Positions 60,901-64,000 of a stretch of DNA of 64,000 bases are shown here, in pieces (the first letter of the stretch is position 1; each line of letters opens with the position of its first letter). The stretch spans positions 27,445,501 through 27,509,500 of the forward strand of contig NC_090700.1 of the NCBI RefSeq assembly GCF_040954835.1. The letters run 5' to 3'. Position numbers and translations under genes: made by a program. The notes under the pieces are model-generated. The model searched no databases. It saw only the letters and a program-made list of their open reading frames with translations, and was not told where the DNA came from. Source of the DNA: Lepisosteus oculatus. Taxonomy: Eukaryota; Chordata; Actinopteri; Semionotiformes; Lepisosteidae.

Positions 60901-62525
60901 GTGATGAGAGACCTGCAAGGAAAACCAGGCTGTGGTGTTGGTGAACTAATGAGTGTTGCTCTTCTCTTTGAACCAGAAAGTAAAGACCACAGACACAGAA
61001 CCATAACAGGGATACTCTGTAGCAAGTGCAGTACTTTGGGTGAGACATTCAAGCAAACTCTTGATCATTAAAAATCTCATCAAAGTGCTAATAAAATTTG
61101 GGTTTAGTCTTTATTTAGTCTTCCACTATGGGCTTGGACATAATTAGTTCAATTTGTGGAGTAATTTCTCACACATCTACAGTGTACCTCATCTTTACGT
61201 GGTTGGGGTGCTGGCACATAATGCAGGAGGGTACTGCACTTTAGTTGTGGATGAAGTGGGACACTTTCTATATGTAAAACATTCTGGGATCCTTTAGGAA
61301 AAATAGAATGTATAAATATAAACGCATACAGTAATGGGTAACTGACTCATTGCACTGATATATACTGATGGCAAAAAGTAATGCAATACTTTCTGGAATG
61401 AGAATACTATAGTTATAGCTTATGTACTTTCACAAAAAGTTTTCAATTTGTTTTAAGCCCTCTGACCAGCAATACAAGTTATACAACTGTATAACAATAC
61501 AACTGAGGCGTTGCAACTTGCCAATCACATGAAAGCTTGTTAAGTGCACTTTTACCCAACCAGGTCCAGGTGGAACAATGCCTGATCAGGTCACCTTTAA
61601 AAAGGCCTTAATTCAAAGCTTAGGTCACTGCAAAAAAGTCCACACTTAGTCAGTTTTCTGTGCATTGCATAATGCCTCAAATGTCATCAGAAGGAAGGTA
61701 GAGGGCCATTGGCATGCTGCAGGTAGGTGTGTCTTGTGCCAGCGTTGCCAGACACTATGGAGTAAGCCACTCCACTGTGTCCCAACTGCAGAGAAGGATG
61801 CAGCAGACTGGCAGGACAGATGACCGTCCAAGATCTGGTCGCCCTTGAGTGACCACACCAGTGCAGGACCGACACATCAGACTAGTCCACCTGAGTGATC
61901 ATTTCAGATCTGCCACCCGCACTGCTGCTCAAAATTGCCGGCAGACACAATGCCCGCATCAGTGACAGGACAGTGAGGCTCCATGCTGCTGGCCTTAGAG
62001 CAAAGTCAGAGGCCCTCTGCTCACACCTCTTAGACATCGCACCCAACTGGTTTGGGCCAGACAGAGGCGTCGATGGACTTGTCAGCAGTGGCATCAGGTC
62101 CTAATTCACGGATGAGTCACTCTTCAGCTTGTTACACGTAGATGGGAGGGCCAGAGTGTGGAGGAGGTGCAGTTGCGTTTCTTTTTTCCAGCAGTATATA
62201 TACAGTATACTCTTCCAATGACACTAATTGGTGTCAGAGTCCAGGCAGGATCTGGATGACCTGACAAGTATATAGAAGATATGTGTACATCACTGGTTTT
62301 ATCTCTTGTTCCCTGCTTGGTATAAAGGCTGTAGTAGTGCTTCAAGTTTATACGGAATTGATTATTCCAAATTTGGGACAGTAAAACAAATGTAAAACTG
62401 TAACAAAGAAAAAAATATTTATTTAATATAAATTAAATAAGTTAACTCTGGGAACTTAACTGAAAAATCTTTTCAATCTGACAGGTCATAAGTAAGACAA
62501 AAGAGTCTGTTCCTATAATAAGAAG
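48933..62525 (+). CDS. lad1: Ladinin-1 (5' part, 7 coding exons, continues beyond the window)
   Basis: Ladinin-1 is an epithelial anchoring-filament and actin-associated protein; its precise molecular role is incompletely known. Seven exons splice in frame to 278 codons plus 2 bases; human LAD1 is about 517 residues. The N-terminus MSLSRKNWSALSS followed by LTRQWTVEDEEEIERERRRR mirrors human MAVSRKDWSALSS plus LARQRTLEDEEEQERERRRR. Next come an EDLQ plus basic/acidic coiled-coil-like block (residues about 60-110), a Ser/Pro-rich linker with SPMSPTSPS (possible proline-directed phosphosites) and PRAASFR, which fits human PRTISFR. The last exon, VISKTKESVPIIR, fits the segment before the conserved SASMKLP C-terminus, which must lie past 64000. 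The Lys/Ser-Glu-Lys repeats of mammalian LAD1 are not seen. tnni1 lies just upstream, as in mammals. The related LSP1 was considered, but the N-terminus clearly favours ladinin. Confidence 0.93.
48971..51585. other. lad1 intron 1, left part
   Basis: No exon or named repeat seen. CTGTACAGTA-type words recur around 49480-49590. Confidence 0.45.
51590..52392 (+). pseudogene. CR1-like LINE 3' part
   Basis: 51640-51690 gives LGQPLGR.MFNADKCRAWHV-like RT thumb scraps (MKFNADKCKVMHVG in intact copies). 51770-51800 has RQCGRAIK. 51930-52070 follows with TTATAGAAAAGATATTGCTG, GGGAAATGTCCTAAATTGAC, and the end GGGCTGAATGGCCTCGTT then TTTCTTATGTTCTTATG is the CR1 3' terminus. Frames are broken. Confidence 0.75.
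52393..53220. other. lad1 intron 1, middle
   Basis: Nothing recognised. Confidence 0.45.
53221..53506 (+). repeat. tRNA-derived SINE, near full length (copy 2)
   Basis: A box TGGCTCTGTGG (53235-53245) and B box ATTCAAATCCC (53280-53290), then GGGCCCCTTAGCAAGGCCCT, GCTCTGACGCCAAGCTTCTC, TGTCTCATGGAGAGCAAG and TGTGGCTAATAAAGTGATCT with a (TTATC)n-like end. Same family and orientation as 39825-40100; clear target duplications not seen. Confidence 0.87.
54321..54452 (+). CDS. lad1: lad1 exon 2
   Basis: 132 bases. Acceptor TCTTCCAG; the donor AG|GTGTGG is weak but is the only one that fits the 2-base phase of the next exon. It encodes LTRQWTVEDEEEIERERRRR, then a Ser/Glu/Pro-rich stretch ending TALRPS. 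Confidence 0.9.
54453..57016. other. lad1 intron 2
   Basis: No exon that fits the phase. An antisense scrap of the GTTTGCATGTTCT-type repeat lies at about 56765-56850 (ACGGGCGCAAGGCAGGGTAT, AATGCCAGTCCAATACAAGC ACACACA). Confidence 0.5.
56765..56850 (+). repeat. Scrap of a common fish repeat
   Basis: GGGCGCAAGGCAGGGTATAC TCTGG, ATGCCAGTCCAATACAAGCA CACACATGGACACACTCA is the decayed form of the GCAAGGCAGGGTACACCCTG ... CGCCAGTCCATC block. Confidence 0.6.
57017..57281 (+). CDS. lad1: lad1 exon 3
   Basis: 265 bases. Acceptor TTCTTGCAG, donor GTAAGT. It encodes SEDNPEPEDLQAHLEFLEML, then a highly charged stretch (KARDEKRKRRHVETLRQQREEE), probably helical, ending SVKKNV. It fits the EDIQ-to-RQERRQRRQ block of human ladinin-1. 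Confidence 0.92.
58069..58145 (+). CDS. lad1: lad1 exon 4
   Basis: 77 bases. Acceptor TTTTTTTTAG, donor AG|GTAATT. It encodes SENTEFLYNKETEKKTPTKS then PRMFV, with phase 0 in and 2 out, matching both neighbours. There is little sequence conservation; the call rests on splice sites and phase. Confidence 0.82.
58480..58575 (+). repeat. Penelope-like terminal fragment (second copy)
   Basis: AAGAAGGCTTTACAGCCGAA ACGTTGTG plus CTTCTCTTTTCAGCATGGAA CG. Collinear with 12220-12300. The GCCGAAACGTTG motif is typical of Penelope-like ends. It directly abuts the LTR-like insertion at 58589. Confidence 0.5.
58589..58918 (-). mobile_element. Solo-LTR-like insertion with 5-bp target duplication
   Basis: 330 bases, starting TGTCACGGACG and ending GGGGGCGTGACA (7-bp inverted ends), flanked by a perfect ATACT on both sides (58584-58588 and 58919-58923). 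On the minus strand a TATATATTTCC stretch could be the TATA box, so that is the likely sense. It shares blocks with 5549-6004. No gag/pol nearby. It sits in lad1 intron 4. A short non-autonomous DNA element is the alternative. Confidence 0.72.
58891..58904 (-). promoter_or_regulatory. CTCF-like core in the LTR-like element
   Basis: The minus strand reads CAGCCAGAGGGCGC, 12 of 14 positions of CCASYAGRKGGCRS with the strong AGAGGGCGC part intact. The equivalent place in the 5549-6004 element (5973-5986) keeps 11 of 14. Confidence 0.35.
59180..59345 (+). CDS. lad1: lad1 exon 5
   Basis: 166 bases. Acceptor ATCTTTGCAG, donor AAG|GTGAAT. It encodes a Ser/Pro-rich stretch including FDKSPSSPTGRG and SPMSPTSPS, ending RRFWEIRENGDNK. 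Phase matches both neighbours. Confidence 0.88.
59346..60073. other. lad1 intron 5
   Basis: AT-rich, nothing recognised. Confidence 0.5.
60074..60190 (+). CDS. lad1: lad1 exon 6
   Basis: 117 bases (39 codons), phase 0 at both ends. Acceptor TACTTCTAG, donor AGG|GTAAAA. It encodes VLNSREVGYELGSEDVRRKS and ends HHPRAASFR, resembling the PRTISFR of human ladinin-1. Confidence 0.88.
60191..61360. other. lad1 intron 6, left part
   Basis: No exon fits the phase. No named repeat. Confidence 0.45.
61362..62180 (+). pseudogene. Decayed Tc1-like transposon of a second lineage
   Basis: Left end GGCAAAAAGTAATGCAATAC. HTH region in one frame: IGMLQVGVSCASVARHYGV, STVSQLQRRMQQTGRTDDRP, RSGRP then a stop where Arg is expected. 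61895-62104 in another frame keeps RHNARISDRTVRLHAAGLRA. 62070-62125 has scraps of RWTWQQW...FTDES, the first catalytic Asp block. The rest of the catalytic domain and the right end are lost. Lies in lad1 intron 6. Confidence 0.78.
62485..62525 (+). CDS. lad1: lad1 exon 7
   Basis: 41 bases. Acceptor ATCTGACAG, donor AG|GTAAGA. It encodes VISKTKESVPIIR plus two bases; the next exon is outside the window. It aligns in position with MKPKKENSETTLTR of human ladinin-1, just before the conserved SASMKLP segment. Confidence 0.85.
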
Positions 62526-62915
62526 GTAAGATTGTTTTTTATTGTTTTTGTCATTTTTATCCTTATTGATCTTGAACAATGACTGGCTGAGCACAGCAAG
62601 TAGTTTTATTTTTGTGGATTGGTATTCTAAGGTTAATCGACATTTGTTGTAATGGCATGAAACACAGTTCCCATATTTTATAACCTCTGCTCTATTCTGT
62701 ACACTGTTAATGGTCTTATGGACACGTAAAATATAAATAAAAAAAATAGTTACTGTCCTAATTCTTCACCAGTCTTACTTCATAATCTTACTAAATATGA
62801 CCTTCTTAACAATGTACTTAAGACCTCTTTGATAACAGCATTTTTATAGGCTCATTTATTGCTGATTGATTGCATGTTATAGTTTGTCCAACATATGGTA
62901 CCTTAGAGAAAACTA

Positions 62916-64000
62916 CAGTGCCTTGCGAAAGTATTCGGCCCCCTTGAACTTTTCAACCTTTTGCCACATTTCAGGCTTCAAACATAAAGATATAAATTTT
63001 TTATTTTATGTGAAGAATCACCAACAAGTGGGACACAATTGTGAAGTGGAACGAAATCTATTGGATTTTTGAAACTTTTTTAACTAATAAAAAAATGAAA
63101 AGTGGGGCGTGCAAAATTATTCGGCCCCTTTACTTTCAGTGCAGCAAACTCACTCCAGAAGTTCAGCGAGGATCTCTGAATGATCCAATGTTGTCCTAAA
63201 TGACTGATGGCGATAAATAGAATCCACCTGTGTGTAATCAAGTCTCTGTATAAATGCACCCGCTCTGTGATAGTCTCAAGGTTCTGTTGAAAGCGCAGAG
63301 AGCATCATGAAGACCAAGGAACACACCAGGCAGGTCCGTAATACTGTTGTGGAGAAGTTTAAAGCCGGATTTGGATACAAAAAGATTTCCCAAGCTTCAA
63401 ACATCCCAAGGAGCACTGTGCAAGCGATCATCTTGAAATGGAAGGAGTATCAGACCACTGCAAATCTACCAAGACCTGGCCGTCCCTCTAAACTTTCAGC
63501 TCAGACAAGGAGAAGACTGATCAGAGATGCAGCCAAGAGGCCCATGATCACTCTGGATGAACTGCAGAGAACTACAGCTGAGGTGGGAGAGTCTGTCCAT
63601 AGGACAACAATCAGTCTTACACTGCACAAATCTGGCCTTTATGGAAGAGTGGCAAGAAGAAAGCCATTTCTCAAAGATATCCATAAAAAGTCTCGTCTAA
63701 AGTTTGCCACAAGCCACCTGGGAGACACCCCAAACATGTGGAAGAAGGTGCTCTGGTCAGATGAAACCAAAATCGAGCTTTTTGGCCACAATGCAAAACG
63801 ATATGTTTGGCGTAAAAGCAACACAGCTCATCACCCTCAACACACCATCCCCACTGTCAAACATGGTGGTGGCAGCATCATGGTTTGGGCCTGCTTTTCT
63901 TCAGCAGGGACAGGGAAGATGGTTAAAATTGAGGGGAAGATGGATGCAGCCAAATACAGGACCATTCTGGATGAAAACCTGTTGGAGTTTGCAAAAGACC
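62916..64000 (+). mobile_element. Tc1-family transposon, left part, cut by window edge
   Basis: Starts at a TA dinucleotide with CAGTGCCTTGCGAAAGTATT. It has an IR/DR-type left end: GCGAAAGTATTCGGCCCCCT (62925) and GCAAAATTATTCGGCCCCTT (63111), about 186 bases apart, as in fish Tc1 elements. The transposase gene follows. The right terminal repeat is outside the window. It lies 390 bases after lad1 exon 7, in the next intron, in the sense direction. Confidence 0.92.
63307..64000 (+). CDS. Tc1-family transposase, N-terminal 231 codons, uninterrupted
   Basis: Cut-and-paste DDE transposase that binds the inner and outer direct repeats and moves the element into TA sites. From ATG at 63307 the frame stays open to the window end; intact members are about 340 residues. 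Seen: a paired-like HTH (FGYKKISQASNIPRSTVQAI, residues about 22-41), a GRPSK AT-hook-like linker (58-62), a second HTH (ITLDELQRTT ... HRTTISLTLHKSGL), the first catalytic Asp in VLWSDETKIELFG (Asp152), then HGGGSIMVWACFSSAGTGKM. The second Asp and the last acidic residue should lie beyond 64000. No stop or frameshift, unlike the other Tc1 copies here, which marks a young insertion. Activity is not shown. Confidence 0.92.
   Translation, partial: MKTKEHTRQVRNTVVEKFKAGFGYKKISQASNIPRSTVQAIILKWKEYQTTANLPRPGRPSKLSAQTRRRLIRDAAKRPMITLDELQRTTAEVGESVHRTTISLTLHKSGLYGRVARRKPFLKDIHKKSRLKFATSHLGDTPNMWKKVLWSDETKIELFGHNAKRYVWRKSNTAHHPQHTIPTVKHGGGSIMVWACFSSAGTGKMVKIEGKMDAAKYRTILDENLLEFAKD

Noticed and set aside
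48933..62525. LSP1 instead of lad1
   Set aside because: LSP1 shares a WxVEDEEE-like acidic start, but SRKxWSALSS, the ERERRRR run and PRxxSFR fit ladinin-1, and the neighbour is tnni1, not tnni2.
1..64000. CRISPR arrays, operons, bacterial or phage features
   Set aside because: No regularly spaced repeats. Introns, SINEs, LINEs and vertebrate genes show this is a vertebrate genome.

Overview
This is a stretch of vertebrate nuclear DNA, most likely from a ray-finned fish. It is AT-rich, has long introns and long spacers, and carries many fish-type repeats: Tc1, hAT, CR1/L2-like LINEs, tRNA-derived SINEs, LTR fragments and Penelope-like ends. Nothing in it looks bacterial or viral. The repeat mix and a single tetrapod-like tnni1-lad1 pair would suit a non-teleost lineage such as gar, bowfin, sturgeon or bichir. 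That placement is inference and low confidence.

Only two protein-coding genes can be supported, both on the + strand and both split by introns. (1) tnni1, slow skeletal troponin I: coding exons at 33692-33705, 33857-33863 (a 7-base micro-exon), 34220-34261, 37043-37174, 37864-37953, 38170-38346 and 40572-40679. They splice in frame to a complete 189-residue protein. A noncoding 3' exon begins at 41543, with AATAAA at 41800-41805. (2) lad1, ladinin-1: coding exons at 48933-48970, 54321-54452, 57017-57281, 58069-58145, 59180-59345, 60074-60190 and 62485-62525. They give 278 codons plus two bases. The conserved C-terminal exons lie beyond the right edge. From memory, human chromosome 1q32 has the same order and direction (TNNI1 then LAD1, followed by TNNT2), so this is a conserved linkage of a thin-filament gene and an epithelial anchoring-filament/actin-associated gene.

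Layout. 1-31.2 kb: spacer with no supported gene, holding two or three LTR-like pieces (5.5-6.8 kb), a Tc1 scrap (9.0 kb), a nest of repeats (12.1-12.95 kb), a decayed hAT with a frameshifted BED finger (14.1-14.9 kb), CR1-type and other LINE remnants, a SINE-like family beside a TAA microsatellite (19.5-20.0 kb), LINE and Tc1 fossils (24.8-27.5 kb) and another LINE (29.7-31.1 kb). 31.3-33.7 kb: candidate tnni1 promoter and muscle-type motif cluster. 33.7-41.8 kb: tnni1. 41.8-48.9 kb: spacer with a local duplication and a striking hairpin at 47.5 kb. 48.9-62.5 kb: lad1, with CR1, SINE, LTR and Tc1 insertions in its introns. 62.9-64.0 kb: the left end and first 231 codons of an uninterrupted Tc1-family transposase, cut by the window edge.

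No clearly new biological system is visible. The observations most worth a second look are the roughly 84-base pre-miRNA-like hairpin between the two genes, the uninterrupted Tc1 reading frame inside the lad1 region, a solo-LTR-like insertion with a perfect 5-bp target duplication and a CTCF-like core, and the frame-essential 7-base micro-exon of tnni1.
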